In this document: one piece after another, positions 25,304 to 34,410 of the stretch
How positions within the stretch are numbered: position 1 is the first letter of the stretch
Layout of the letters: each line of letters starts with the position of its first letter
Origin: an uncultured Acetobacteraceae bacterium
Lineage (GTDB): Bacteria; Pseudomonadota; Alphaproteobacteria; Acetobacterales; Acetobacteraceae
Assembly (NCBI GenBank): GCA_937873095.1
Contig: CALMVI010000030.1
Location: 1 to 46,608, forward strand
DNA: 46,608 nucleotides
Direction of reading: 5' to 3'
Made by a program: the position numbers and the translations under genes
Notes under the pieces: generated by a model
What the model was told of the DNA's origin: nothing
Databases searched by the model: none
What the model saw: the letters and a program-made list of their open reading frames with translations, nothing else

Positions 25304-25370
25304 CTAGACCATGACCGGTTATCGGCTCACCGTCGTGGTCCGCCTCGTTGTCCGGCGAGCAGATCAGGCG
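25304..25370. repeat. REP-like repeat family 2, copy D
   Basis: Second copy of the TAGACCATGA unit, with inverted arms GACCATGACCGGT / ACCGTCGTGGTC. Read on the minus strand it encodes the last dozen residues of the large glycosyltransferase (D-L-L-A-G-Q-R-G-G-P-R-R) and its TGA stop, so the repeat has probably replaced or extended that gene's 3' end. Confidence 0.75.
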
Positions 25371-28293
25371 CGGCTTGCGCCAGCATCGACAAGTCCAGTG
25401 TCGTGCCGCGGGGTTGTGAAACGATCCGGCAACCGCTTGCCTCGTGGGGGACATGGTCCTGAGTGGTCAGGCTGAGATTGGGATTGTAAAAGTCGTCGCC
25501 CGCCTGCAAGACGGTTCCCCAGCGCTTTATCATGCGCTGTGTGTCTTCAGGGTGAAAGACCTGCTTGGTTTGGCTCCTGGTCGCCGACTCGTAATGGTAG
25601 AGCAACGTCGCTCCATCGTAGAGGATACGCAGCCCGAGCTGGCGTATGCGCAGGCACAGATCGGTGTCGTTGAAGCCGATGCTGAAGGAGGGGTCGAAAC
25701 CGCCGAGCCTGTCGAACACGTCGCGACGAAGCATCAGGCATGCTGCAGTCACGGCAGAGTAGTCGCGCACCGACGTCAGGGCGCAGTTATAGCCAAGGTT
25801 GCGTCGGCCATCCTCGTCGAGGAAGACGTTCTGGAACTTGAGGGCATGTTCGGCCGAATCGTTGAATCCCAAGATGACGCCCGCGTGCTGAACGGTGCGA
25901 TTGGAGTACATCAGGAGCGGGCCCACCGCACCGACGTCACGCCGGTGAGCCAGGCTTTTGAGGCGGTCGAGCCAGCCGGTCTGTGTGGCTTCGATATCGT
26001 TGTTGAGAAACAGCACGAAGGCCGCGTCGCCGCCGTGGGCGCGAACGGCCGCGTTGTTCATTTCGGAAAAATTGAACGGGCCTTCGTAAGGCATGACGGT
26101 GTGGCGGCTGGACAGCTGTGCCATGTAGGCGCGCGTTTCGGCATCGTCGGAACTGTGGTCGATCACGACCAGCTTGTAATCGGCGGCCGTGGCGGTCCGT
26201 TCGATCGAGTCCACCGCGGTGCGCAGCAGCTCGACCCGGTTTTTCGTCGGTATGACGATCAGGACCTTGCCCGGCGCTTCCGGCCAATCGATGCGGAACT
26301 GATTGAACCAGACGCCGGGCGAGGCCCGGGCGCCTGTGTGCAGCCGGTCCAGGTGCCGCTGGATGGCGCCGGTCGTGGCAGCCATGACGCTGCTCTGCTT
26401 GCTGTGGCCGGTGCTGCTGCCGTGCGTGCGCCAGCGGTAGAGTACTGCCGGCACGTGCGTGACCACCGATGAGGCTTCGACCATGCGCAAGACGAAATCC
26501 ACGTCGGCGGAGATCGCCATGGCTTCGTCCCAGCCGCCGATCGATCGTGCGATGGCGGTGCGGGCGCAGACGATGTGAACGAAGTAGGGATGGCTCAGAT
26601 AGTAATCATGGCTGAAGGCAGGACGCAGGCGCAGTTCGGTAATCGCGTCCGTATTGTCGGCGGTCTGGGCTTCGTCGCTGTACAGCAGGTCAGCGTTTGT
26701 CATTCGCGCCGCCCGGATGAGCTGCCATGCGGCATCCGGCTCCAGCCGGTCGTCATGGTCGATGAAGGCGACGTAATCGTGGCGGGCCGCGCGAAGCCCG
26801 AAATTGACCGCGCGCGCGATGCCGACGTTCTGGGCGGACCGCAACACGCGGATCCGCGGCTCCCGCGCCGCGTAACCGGTCAGGATTTCGTGGACGTGGG
26901 CCGCCTGTGACCCGTCATCGACGCAGATCAGCTCCCACGCACCGCAGAACTGGGCCCGCACGCTTTCGAGCGCCTCGATCAACCAGGCACGGGGCGGCTC
27001 GTGCACCGGCATGATGAAGCTGATCGCATGCTGGCCGGCACGATGGTTCAGGGCACGCCGCAGCCGGGGCAGCACGCCCGACGGCAGGTCCTGCCGGCGG
27101 CGGCCGAACCGGCGGATGTTGGCGTTGGTGGAGACGCGGCGGGGCGATCCTGGCAGAACCTGGCGTGTGCCAGCGACACGAACGATCAGATCCTGATCCA
27201 TCATCCGGTCGTAATGGGCCGACAGATCGATCTTGAAGGCGCACAGCCCGGCGTTCAGGCCCGCATCGAGCAGGTCGCCCCGAAACTGCGAGGCCGGCCC
27301 GGTGCCGAGCACCTCGCCATCCGGCCCGACGACTTCGACCTGCACAGGCGTTTGCGGGCTGGCATGGTCCAGCGCCCAGCCGTGGGCAGACATGCCGTGC
27401 AGAGTATCGAAGCTGCCGGCAAGTCCAGGCATCGGGTCGACCACGACCGGACTGCCGGCCAGTTCGAGGCGCCGGCCCGACAGGCGCACCGAGAGGCGAC
27501 GTCTGGCTGCCGGGTCGGGATGATCGGGCAGCCGGATGGAAAAGCCGCAATTCTCCGGATAGCCGAGACTGACGACATCCGGCCGCGGCTGGCAGGCCGT
27601 TGCAGTGGCGACCGTCTGCTGGTCGACCAGCACGTCGAGCTGCACCGGGTGACCTGGCCGTTTCAGGTCGATGGCCCAACCCTCGACATGGAGTGGACTT
27701 GCTGCGTCGAGGCAGCCGAGGAACCCCGGCAGGTCGGGTTGCAGCGTCAGCAGCGGGCCCGGCAGCACCATGCCGCCGACCCTCGGCTGCAGCGTGCGGA
27801 TTTCGTTCGGCAGCGGCAGCGTGCGCAGGGGTAGGCTGAAGCGCCAGACCGGCCCGTCCGGCTGGTCCGCGTCCCGCGCCGCGACTGCCCGGCCGATGAG
27901 CTTGCCTGCGGACAGCCACTCGACGCCTATGTCCGGCGAGACGAAGGCTGCGGCGGTGAACGAGCCGGTGATGGTTTCGCCATCGCTGTCCGCATCCAGC
28001 ATGCGGAAACCGTAGGTGGCGTCCAGCTTGCAGGGCTGAGCGAGCAGGCTTTCGTCGCTTGGCAGGGCCAGGATGTCGAGTTCCCGGAAGAACAGGGTGC
28101 GGGGCAGGTGGTGCGCGAAGGTGGCCTTGCCGCGCGGGCCCGCATCAGGCGTCAGGGTGTCGTGCACCGTGCCGTCCAGCACGATGGCGATGCGGCTCGG
28201 CAGGGAGCGGGGCGGGCCACTCAGCGTGCCCAGCACGCGCCCATCGGGCGCGAGTGTGAGCCGGAGTGTGGGCGTGGCGGCGTGTCGGGTCAT
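25327..28293 (-). CDS. Large two-domain GT2 glycosyltransferase with N-terminal GWA repeats
   Basis: A protein of about 988 residues from ATG 28293; the frame is open to 28401 but that part runs toward the divergent rfbB. Residues about 190-280 and 285-380 are two related modules with G-W-A-I-D / G-W-A-L-D, then P-V-Q-x-x-V and a late C-G-F or C-A-F, probably beta-sandwich carbohydrate-binding units. The first GT2 (GT-A) domain starts at about 423, with V-D-D-G-S at 458-462 and D-H-D-D at 512-515. The second starts at about 658 (V-I-P-T-K-N-R), with L-N-N-D-I-E near 745 and D-T-D-L-C-L-R-I as acidic catalytic region. Two active sites suggest synthesis of an alternating or branched surface glycan. 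Divergent from the rhamnose operon. The last residues are encoded by a dispersed repeat. Confidence 0.9.
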   Translation of the reverse strand: MTRHAATPTLRLTLAPDGRVLGTLSGPPRSLPSRIAIVLDGTVHDTLTPDAGPRGKATFAHHLPRTLFFRELDILALPSDESLLAQPCKLDATYGFRMLDADSDGETITGSFTAAAFVSPDIGVEWLSAGKLIGRAVAARDADQPDGPVWRFSLPLRTLPLPNEIRTLQPRVGGMVLPGPLLTLQPDLPGFLGCLDAASPLHVEGWAIDLKRPGHPVQLDVLVDQQTVATATACQPRPDVVSLGYPENCGFSIRLPDHPDPAARRRLSVRLSGRRLELAGSPVVVDPMPGLAGSFDTLHGMSAHGWALDHASPQTPVQVEVVGPDGEVLGTGPASQFRGDLLDAGLNAGLCAFKIDLSAHYDRMMDQDLIVRVAGTRQVLPGSPRRVSTNANIRRFGRRRQDLPSGVLPRLRRALNHRAGQHAISFIMPVHEPPRAWLIEALESVRAQFCGAWELICVDDGSQAAHVHEILTGYAAREPRIRVLRSAQNVGIARAVNFGLRAARHDYVAFIDHDDRLEPDAAWQLIRAARMTNADLLYSDEAQTADNTDAITELRLRPAFSHDYYLSHPYFVHIVCARTAIARSIGGWDEAMAISADVDFVLRMVEASSVVTHVPAVLYRWRTHGSSTGHSKQSSVMAATTGAIQRHLDRLHTGARASPGVWFNQFRIDWPEAPGKVLIVIPTKNRVELLRTAVDSIERTATAADYKLVVIDHSSDDAETRAYMAQLSSRHTVMPYEGPFNFSEMNNAAVRAHGGDAAFVLFLNNDIEATQTGWLDRLKSLAHRRDVGAVGPLLMYSNRTVQHAGVILGFNDSAEHALKFQNVFLDEDGRRNLGYNCALTSVRDYSAVTAACLMLRRDVFDRLGGFDPSFSIGFNDTDLCLRIRQLGLRILYDGATLLYHYESATRSQTKQVFHPEDTQRMIKRWGTVLQAGDDFYNPNLSLTTQDHVPHEASGCRIVSQPRGTTLDLSMLAQAAPDLLAGQRGGPRR

Positions 28294-28424
28294 GATCGAC
28301 TGCTTACCGTCCAGACACGTGCGCGCAAGGGTGCGAGCGCGCACGACGACCGGACTGCCATTGGTTGAGGTCGCCGCCGGCCGCTGTGCTATACCATGCA
28401 CGCAACAAGGGTGGTCCAGGACGA

Positions 28425-29480
28425 ATGCGGATACTCGTGACCGGGGGCTGCGGGTTCATCGGCTCGGCGGTGGTCAGGCACATGTTGCGGCATACCGGGC
28501 ATGATGTCGTGAACGTGGACAAGATGACCTATGCGGCATCCCTCGACGCGCTTGAGGAAGGGCAGGACCATGCCCGCCATCGTCTGGTCCGGGCGGACGT
28601 TGCGGATTTCGAAGCGATGCGTCGGGTGTTCGACGAGGCGGCGCCGGATGCGGTCATGCACCTGGCCGCCGAAAGCCATGTCGACCGCTCCATCGACGGC
28701 CCCGGCGATTTCATCCGCACCAACGTCGTCGGCAGCTTCATCCTGCTTGAGGCCGCCCGCGCCTATTGGGCCGGCTTGGACGGCGATGCTCGGGGCAGGT
28801 TTCGCTTTCACCACATTTCGACCGACGAGGTCTTCGGTGCGCTCGGACCATCGGACCCGCCGTTTACCGCAGCGACCCCCTACGACCCACGCAGCCCGTA
28901 CTCGGCCAGCAAGGCCGCGTCCGACCACCTGGCGCGCGCCTGGATGCACACTTATGGATTGCCGGTCATCGTCAGCAACACGACCAACAACTATGGTCCC
29001 TGGCAATTCCCTGAAAAGCTCATCCCGCTGATCCTGCTCAACGCGCTGCACGGCCAGAGCCTGCCGGTCTACGGGGCGGGGTTGAACCAGCGGGACTGGC
29101 TTTACGTGGAGGACCATGCCGAGGCGCTGCTGGCTGTGCTGGAAGCAGGAGAGCCCGGGCAGACCTACGCGATCGGGGCCGGCCAGCCGCGGCGCAACAT
29201 CGATGTGGTTCTGGCGATCTGCGCCTTGCTCGACGACATGCTGCCCGACCCGAACGGCCCGCGGTCCCGCCTGATCACCTACGTGGCCGACCGACCGGGG
29301 CACGATTTCCGCTACGAGATCGACCCGGCGCACGCGCAGTCTGCCCTTGGCTGGCGTGCGGCGCACGACTTCGACAGCGGGCTGCGGCGCACGGTGGTCT
29401 GGTATCTCGACAATCGGCGGTGGTGGGAGACGATCCGCGCGGGCCAGTATGCCGGGCAGCGACTCGGCGCAGCGGCGTAG
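28425..29480 (+). CDS. rfbB: dTDP-glucose 4,6-dehydratase
   Basis: A 351-residue extended short-chain dehydrogenase, second enzyme of dTDP-L-rhamnose synthesis, which makes dTDP-4-keto-6-deoxyglucose with bound NAD. The Rossmann motif G-G-C-G-F-I-G-S is at residues 7-14, the catalytic S-T-D-E-V-F-G near residue 130, and the Y-S-A-S-K pair with Tyr about 159. [14 protein letters not shown] is characteristic of RfbB/RmlB. ATG at 28425 is chosen because the preceding residues do not fit the family. First gene of rfbBACD; the divergent gap to the large glycosyltransferase is about 131 bp. Confidence 0.97.
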   Translation: MRILVTGGCGFIGSAVVRHMLRHTGHDVVNVDKMTYAASLDALEEGQDHARHRLVRADVADFEAMRRVFDEAAPDAVMHLAAESHVDRSIDGPGDFIRTNVVGSFILLEAARAYWAGLDGDARGRFRFHHISTDEVFGALGPSDPPFTAATPYDPRSPYSASKAASDHLARAWMHTYGLPVIVSNTTNNYGPWQFPEKLIPLILLNALHGQSLPVYGAGLNQRDWLYVEDHAEALLAVLEAGEPGQTYAIGAGQPRRNIDVVLAICALLDDMLPDPNGPRSRLITYVADRPGHDFRYEIDPAHAQSALGWRAAHDFDSGLRRTVVWYLDNRRWWETIRAGQYAGQRLGAAA

Positions 29481-29490
29481 GAGAGTGAGC

Positions 29491-30372
29491 ATGAGCATGA
29501 AGGGCATCGTGCTGGCCGGTGGCTCGGGCACCAGGCTGCACCCGGTGACGCTTGGCACGTCCAAGCAGCTTCTGCCGGTGTACGACAAGCCGATGATCTA
29601 CTACCCGCTGACAGTCCTGATGCTGGCCGGGATTCGCGACATCCTGATCATTTCCACACCGGAGGATCTGCCGCAGTTCCGCCGTCTGCTGGGCGATGGC
29701 GGGTCGCTCGGACTACGCTTCAGCTACGCCGAGCAGCCCCGGCCGGAAGGCATTGCCCAGGCGTTCCTGATCGCGGACGTCTGGCTGGCCGGGCAGCCCT
29801 GCGCTCTGGTGCTGGGCGACAACCTGATTTTCGGGGAACACCTGTCCGGGCTGTTCCGCGCCGCGGCAGAGCGGCCCGAGGGGGCGACCGTGTTCGCCTA
29901 CCAGGTTCGCGACCCGGAGCGCTACGGGGTGGTTCTGTTCAACGAGGCGGGACAGCCGGACGACATCGTCGAGAAGCCGACGGTCGCGCCGTCACCCTGG
30001 GCGGTGACGGGTCTATACTTCTATGACGCGCGGGTGACCGAGTTCGCGCGCGCCGTAAGACCCTCTGCCCGCGGCGAACTGGAGATCACCGACCTGAACC
30101 GCATGTACCTGGAGGAAGGCAGCCTTCAGGTGGAGCGCCTTGGCCGCGGCTGTGCCTGGCTGGACGCGGGCACGCCCGACAGCCTGTTGCAGGCGGCCAG
30201 CTTCGTGCAGACGATCCAGTCACGCCAGGGCATGCTGGTCGGGTGCCCGGAGGAGGTTGCCTACCGCATGGGCTACATCGATGCATCCTCGCTGCACGGT
30301 CACGCGCGCCGGCTGGGCAAGACGGAGCTGGGGCGGTTGCTGAAGGATGTGGCAAGCGGCTTGCACGCCTGA
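29491..30372 (+). CDS. rfbA: Glucose-1-phosphate thymidylyltransferase
   Basis: A 293-residue nucleotidyltransferase that makes dTDP-glucose from dTTP and glucose-1-phosphate, the first step to dTDP-L-rhamnose. The signature [11 protein letters not shown] near residue 9 is followed by [16 protein letters not shown], both specific to the RmlA family. L-G-D-N-L-I-F-G near residue 110 holds the metal-binding Asp. ATG at 29491 is preceded by AGGAGAG. It begins 10 bp after rfbB. The length is typical. Confidence 0.97.
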   Translation: MSMKGIVLAGGSGTRLHPVTLGTSKQLLPVYDKPMIYYPLTVLMLAGIRDILIISTPEDLPQFRRLLGDGGSLGLRFSYAEQPRPEGIAQAFLIADVWLAGQPCALVLGDNLIFGEHLSGLFRAAAERPEGATVFAYQVRDPERYGVVLFNEAGQPDDIVEKPTVAPSPWAVTGLYFYDARVTEFARAVRPSARGELEITDLNRMYLEEGSLQVERLGRGCAWLDAGTPDSLLQAASFVQTIQSRQGMLVGCPEEVAYRMGYIDASSLHGHARRLGKTELGRLLKDVASGLHA

Positions 30373-30482
30373 GGCTGCCGGGTCGGCGGTTTGACCGTCT
30401 TGGCGCCCGTGCTGCATTGCTCTGCCGCGGTAGGCTTCCCTGACCGGGAACTGCTCGCGAGCCAGCCTGGCTGGGGAGGCAA

Positions 30483-31043
30483 GTGATGAAAGTCGAGCCG
30501 TTGAACATCCCTGGCCCTCTGCTGGTCACGCCGCCGCGTTTCGGCGATGGGCGCGGGTATTTCAGCGAGACGTATTCCGCGCCGCGCTTTGCGGACGCCG
30601 GCATCACCGCCCCGTTCGTTCAGGACAACCAGAGTTTCTCGGCGGCACGGTTCACCGTGCGAGGCCTGCACTGTCAGTTGGCGCCCTATGCGCAGGGCAA
30701 GCTGGTGCGGGTGCTGCGGGGGGCGATCTGGGACGTGGCGGTGGATGCGCGTCGCGGCTCGCCCCATTTCGGCCGACATGCCGCAGCCATCCTGTCGGCG
30801 GAGAACGGCAGCCAGCTTTGGGTGCCCCCTGGGTTCCTGCACGGGTTCTGCACGACGGAGCCCGACACCGAAGTCGCCTACAAGGTGACCGCCGTCTATG
30901 ACCGGGCGAGCGAGCGCGGCGTGATCTGGTCGGACGCGGCACTGGCGCTGCCCTGGCCGATGCCGGAAACGTCGGCCGTCCTGTCGGACAAGGATGCTGT
31001 CCTTCCGGGCTGGGGCGCCGCTTCGGACTGGTTTTCGACGTGA
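30483..31043 (+). CDS. rfbC: dTDP-4-dehydrorhamnose 3,5-epimerase
   Basis: A 186-residue cupin-fold epimerase that converts dTDP-4-keto-6-deoxyglucose to dTDP-4-keto-L-rhamnose. R-G-L-H-C-Q near residue 60 carries the catalytic His (the family norm is R-G-L-H-Y/F-Q, so Cys is a mild variant). W-V-P-P-G-F-L-H-G-F near residue 119 and Y-K-V-T near residue 139 complete the active site. The start is GTG 30483 or ATG 30486, with GGGGAGG just upstream. Third gene of the rhamnose operon, overlapping rfbD. Confidence 0.95.
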   Translation: MMKVEPLNIPGPLLVTPPRFGDGRGYFSETYSAPRFADAGITAPFVQDNQSFSAARFTVRGLHCQLAPYAQGKLVRVLRGAIWDVAVDARRGSPHFGRHAAAILSAENGSQLWVPPGFLHGFCTTEPDTEVAYKVTAVYDRASERGVIWSDAALALPWPMPETSAVLSDKDAVLPGWGAASDWFST

Positions 31044-31942
31044 CTGGGCCGATCATGGCGACCGGCGGCACAGGGCAGCTTGCCACTGCGCTGGCCACGG
31101 CCCGTCCGGATGGCGTTCAGGTGGTGGGCCGACCGGCGTTCGATTTCGACCGGCCGGGTACGATCGCCGACACCCTGCAGGCGGTGCGGCCTGCGCTGGT
31201 CGTCAACGCTGCCGCCTGGACCGCCGTCGACGCGGCGGAGACCGCGCGAGAGGCAGCCGACCGCGCCAACCATATCGGCCCTTCGGTGCTGGCAAGGCAT
31301 TGCGCAGCGCTGCGCATACCGTTGATCCACATCTCGACGGACTACGTGTTCGACGGGTCGAAGCGCGCCCCCTACGTGGAGACGGACCCGACCAACCCGA
31401 CAGGGGTGTATGGCGCCACCAAGCTGGCCGGAGAGGAGGCGGTGCGCGCAGCCGATCCAGGGGCGGTCATCCTGCGAACGTCTTGGGTGTATGCGCGCCT
31501 GGGCAAGAACTTCGTGCTCACCATGCTTGCTGCAGGCAGGCGGCTGAAGCAGCTCCGCGTGGTTGCCGACCAGTTGGGCTGCCCCACCAACGCGGACGAC
31601 CTCGCTCGAGCGGTGCTTGGGGTCAGCGAGCGGCTTCTCTCGGCGGGGGACGCAGCCCACGGCCTGGGGGGTATCTATCATGCGGCCGGGGGTGGCGAGA
31701 CAAGCTGGCACGGCTTTGCCCAGGCTATCTTTGAAGCAGCGCGGCCGCTGGGCTGGCCGCAGCCCGACATCGAGGCGATCGCAACCCGGGACTGGCCGAC
31801 GCCTGCGAAGCGGCCGCTCGACTCGCGCCTCGATTGCGGACGGTTGGACGCTGTCTTCGGCATCCGGCTGCCGCATTGGCGGTCGAGCCTGGGCCCTGCG
31901 GTGGCTGCGGTCTGCGCCCGTGCGCCGGCCTTGGGAACCTGA
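31040..31942 (+). CDS. rfbD: dTDP-4-dehydrorhamnose reductase
   Basis: A 300-residue short-chain reductase that completes dTDP-L-rhamnose using NAD(P)H. The nucleotide-binding start is G-G-T-G-Q-L near residue 9. N-A-A-A-W-T-A-V-D near residue 55, D-Y-V-F-D-G-S near residue 99 and Y-G-A-T-K-L-A-G-E with the catalytic Tyr/Lys near residue 124 are all family features. The start is GTG at 31040 overlapping the rfbC stop (GTGA), giving translational coupling. Confidence 0.96.
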   Translation: MTGPIMATGGTGQLATALATARPDGVQVVGRPAFDFDRPGTIADTLQAVRPALVVNAAAWTAVDAAETAREAADRANHIGPSVLARHCAALRIPLIHISTDYVFDGSKRAPYVETDPTNPTGVYGATKLAGEEAVRAADPGAVILRTSWVYARLGKNFVLTMLAAGRRLKQLRVVADQLGCPTNADDLARAVLGVSERLLSAGDAAHGLGGIYHAAGGGETSWHGFAQAIFEAARPLGWPQPDIEAIATRDWPTPAKRPLDSRLDCGRLDAVFGIRLPHWRSSLGPAVAAVCARAPALGT

Positions 31943-31947
31943 GCCGC

Positions 31948-32871
31948 ATGCAGTCGGGCTCGGACGTCGCCATCCTGCTCTCGACCCGTAACGGCGCCCC
32001 CTACCTTGCCGAGCAGCTCGACAGCCTGATGGCGCAATCGCATGCCGAGTGGCAGGTTTTCTGGCGGGACGACGGTTCGCACGACGACACGCCCAGTCTG
32101 ATGCGCCGTTTTGCGCAAACCGCAGGTCAGGGCCGTATTGTCGATCTGAACGACGATGCAGGCCATGTCGGCATCACCGCAAGCTTTCTGGGGCTGCTGC
32201 GGAGGGCGCCGAGGGACCGCATCGTGGCGTTCGCGGATCAGGACGATGTCTGGCTGCCCGACAAACTGGCCAGGGGGGTGGCCGGTCTGCAATCGGTGCC
32301 GGCTGGGCAGCCTGGCCTGTATTGCGCGCGCCAGCATCTTGTCAGCGCCGATCTGAGCCCGATCCGCACCAGCCCCAGGCTGAAGGGCCCGCTTGGCTTT
32401 CCGAAATCGATGACCCAGAACGTGGCGACGGGCTGCACCGTGATGCTGAACGCGCAGGCGACGGCGTTGCTGGCCGGCGCACGCGAGCCAGACCGGACGC
32501 TTCATGACTGGTGGGCATACCTTCTTGTCACCGCCTCCGGCGGGCAGGTGCTTGCCGATGAGACCCCGACGGTGATGTATCGGCAGCACTCAGGCAACGC
32601 GGTCGGCGTACCCGTGTCACCCGCCAGGCGCGCATGGGGCGCATTGCGACGCGGGCCCAACGCGTTCATGGACACCTTCCGCGCCCACATGGAGGCGCTG
32701 CAGTCGCAGCAGGAGTTGCTCAGCCTTCAGGCGCGCCGCGACCTGGCGCTGATCGCGTCTGGTCTGCATGATGGCTGGCCAAAGCGTCTGCAGGCGCTGG
32801 CCCGTCCTGGGCTGACGCGTCAGAGCTGGGCAGAGACCCAGCTGTTTCGGCTCTGGTTCCTGCTGGGCTGA
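31948..32871 (+). CDS. GT2 glycosyltransferase, probable rhamnosyltransferase
   Basis: A 307-residue inverting GT-A glycosyltransferase. The N-terminus V-A-I-L-L-S-T-R-N-G-A-P-Y is followed by W-R-D-D-G-S near residue 43 and A-D-Q-D-D-V-W near residue 95, the pattern of RfbF/WbbL-like rhamnosyltransferases. H-D-W-W near residue 190 is the usual C-terminal acceptor-site motif. ATG 31948 lies 5 bp after rfbD, so it is probably the user of the dTDP-rhamnose made by the operon; specificity is inferred from this context. Its 3' end runs 152 bp antisense into the pseudouridine synthase gene. Confidence 0.88.
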   Translation: MQSGSDVAILLSTRNGAPYLAEQLDSLMAQSHAEWQVFWRDDGSHDDTPSLMRRFAQTAGQGRIVDLNDDAGHVGITASFLGLLRRAPRDRIVAFADQDDVWLPDKLARGVAGLQSVPAGQPGLYCARQHLVSADLSPIRTSPRLKGPLGFPKSMTQNVATGCTVMLNAQATALLAGAREPDRTLHDWWAYLLVTASGGQVLADETPTVMYRQHSGNAVGVPVSPARRAWGALRRGPNAFMDTFRAHMEALQSQQELLSLQARRDLALIASGLHDGWPKRLQALARPGLTRQSWAETQLFRLWFLLG

Positions 32872-33508
32872 GTCGGGCAAGGTGTCGTGTCATATGCTCC
32901 GGCACCGGGGCGGTGGCACGGACGGTCTCCGAGACGTCGATCTCGAGCGAGCGGGCGAGCAGTTGCAGCTTGCCCTGGGCGTCGCCGTAGATCGGGTCGC
33001 CGACCAAGGGGCAGCCCAGATGGGCGCAGTGCACGCGGATCTGGTGCGTGCGCCCGGTCTGCGGGTGCAGTTCGAGCCAAGTCAGGCCATTGGCGCTGCC
33101 GAGGGTGCGCCAGGTCGTCAGCGCGGGCTCACCAGTCTGCGTGACCGTCATGTGCCAGCCGTTCGGAGCAGTCCGTTTCTGTAGTCGCGCGTCTGTCGAG
33201 CCGGTCGGGGTGGGCGGGGCGCCTTGAACGACGGCCCAATAGGTTTTTCTGACACGGCCAGCGGCAAACTCGGCCTGAGCCGCGTGCAGGGCTGCACGTC
33301 GCAACGCCACCAACAGGCACCCTGAAGTGTCGGTGTCGAGCCGGTGGGCCAGCCAGGGCCCGACCCTGCGAGGGCCGAGTTGCGGGAAGCAGTCTTCCAC
33401 CGAACGCGTCGTGCGCGGGCCGCCATGCACGGGGAGCCCGGCCGGCTTGTCGACGACGACGTAGTCCCGGTTTCGGAACAGAATGGTCAGGGCTGGCTGT
33501 GTTGACAC
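32720..33508 (-). CDS. RluA-family pseudouridine synthase
   Basis: A 262-residue RNA pseudouridine synthase without an S4 domain. The catalytic Asp is in H-R-L-D-T-D-T-S-G near residue 55; family landmarks are V-V-D-K-P-A-G-L-P-V near residue 18, K-T-Y-W-A-V-V near residue 88, and L-E-L-H-P-x-T-G-R-T-H-Q-I-R-V-H near residue 146. It would isomerise a uridine in 23S rRNA or tRNA; the target cannot be read. The last 50 residues are low-complexity (Ala, Ser, Pro) and are encoded opposite the 3' end of the GT2 gene, so the tail may be a read-through extension. Confidence 0.92.
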   Translation of the reverse strand: MSTQPALTILFRNRDYVVVDKPAGLPVHGGPRTTRSVEDCFPQLGPRRVGPWLAHRLDTDTSGCLLVALRRAALHAAQAEFAAGRVRKTYWAVVQGAPPTPTGSTDARLQKRTAPNGWHMTVTQTGEPALTTWRTLGSANGLTWLELHPQTGRTHQIRVHCAHLGCPLVGDPIYGDAQGKLQLLARSLEIDVSETVRATAPVPEHMTRHLARLSPAGTRAETAGSLPSSDASAQDGPAPADALASHHADQTRSAPGRGAPEG

Positions 33509-33535
33509 CGGTCGCTCCTGGGCGGATGCCGCCGC

Positions 33536-34246
33536 ATGCAGACGGACACGATCTGCGGCGCCAATGCGGTGGCCGCCTTGTTCAGGCGACGCCCGGAATC
33601 GGCATTGCGCCTATACTACACGGACGCGGCGCGCAGCGTGGCAGGTCCGTTCTGCGCCGAGCTTGCCCGCCGCCACGCGCCGTACCGCTTGCTGCCGTCC
33701 GACGAGATGGCGCGCGCGGCAGGAACGCCGCATCACGGCGGCATTGCCGTGGTTGCCCGTGCCAGGGTGATACCGATCCTGCAGCCCGCAGACGTTCCTC
33801 GGGAACAGATGCTTCTTGTCCTGGACGGTGTCGGCAACCCCCACAACCTTGGGGCGATTGCGCGAAGTGCGGCGTTTTTCGGGGTTCGCACCCTGGTGCT
33901 GAACCACGTCCCCGGTGCTGCCTTGCCGTCCGATGCCGCCTACCGCACGGCCGAGGGGGCGATGGAGGAGCTGGTTCTCTATCGAAGCAGAGGCCTGCCG
34001 GCGCTCTTGCAGGCTTTGACGCCGTTTTACCGCACGGTGGCGGCCACCCTGCGCCCTGGCGCGCTGGCGCTGGCAGACCTGCCTCGCGACCGCCCGGTGG
34101 CGCTCGTGCTCGGCGGTGAGGAGCGCGGCGTCTCGCCCGCCGTGCTGGCCGCCTGCCGGCGGGAGGTAAGGATTGTGGGAAGCGGGCGGGTGCAAAGCCT
34201 CAACGTGGCCCAGGCGGCCGCGGTGCTGCTGCATGCTCTGGGATGA
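33536..34246 (+). CDS. TrmH/SpoU-family rRNA 2'-O-methyltransferase (RlmB-like)
   Basis: A 236-residue methyltransferase with the N-terminal L30e-like substrate-binding domain (I-C-G-A-N-A-V, later T-P-H-H-G-G-I-A) and a C-terminal SPOUT domain. Motif 1 is D-G-V-G-N-P-H-N-L-G-A-I-A-R near residue 99, motif 2 L-V-L-G-G-E-E-R-G-V-S near residue 190, and motif 3 S-L-N-V-A-Q-A-A-A near residue 220. RlmB methylates a guanosine of 23S rRNA; the exact target here is inferred. ATG 33536, divergent from the pseudouridine synthase gene. Confidence 0.92.
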   Translation: MQTDTICGANAVAALFRRRPESALRLYYTDAARSVAGPFCAELARRHAPYRLLPSDEMARAAGTPHHGGIAVVARARVIPILQPADVPREQMLLVLDGVGNPHNLGAIARSAAFFGVRTLVLNHVPGAALPSDAAYRTAEGAMEELVLYRSRGLPALLQALTPFYRTVAATLRPGALALADLPRDRPVALVLGGEERGVSPAVLAACRREVRIVGSGRVQSLNVAQAAAVLLHALG

Positions 34247-34410
34247 GACGGGCGACAACGCCCGGAAGAACATGGTCAGAGTTGAAGCCACCTCCTGGGA
34301 CGGCACCATGGCAGACACACCGGCGTTTGCGACCGGAACGGGTATCGGCGGCGCTTGACGGTCTGGCCGCTTGTGAGGTGGAAGGGGCAGGTAGGAACAG
34401 GAGCACTAGA

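Noticed and set aside
28363-28395. Possible promoter for rfbB (TTGAGG ... TATACC)
   Set aside because: The spacer is about 21 bp, too long for a sigma-70 promoter, and the boxes are weak.
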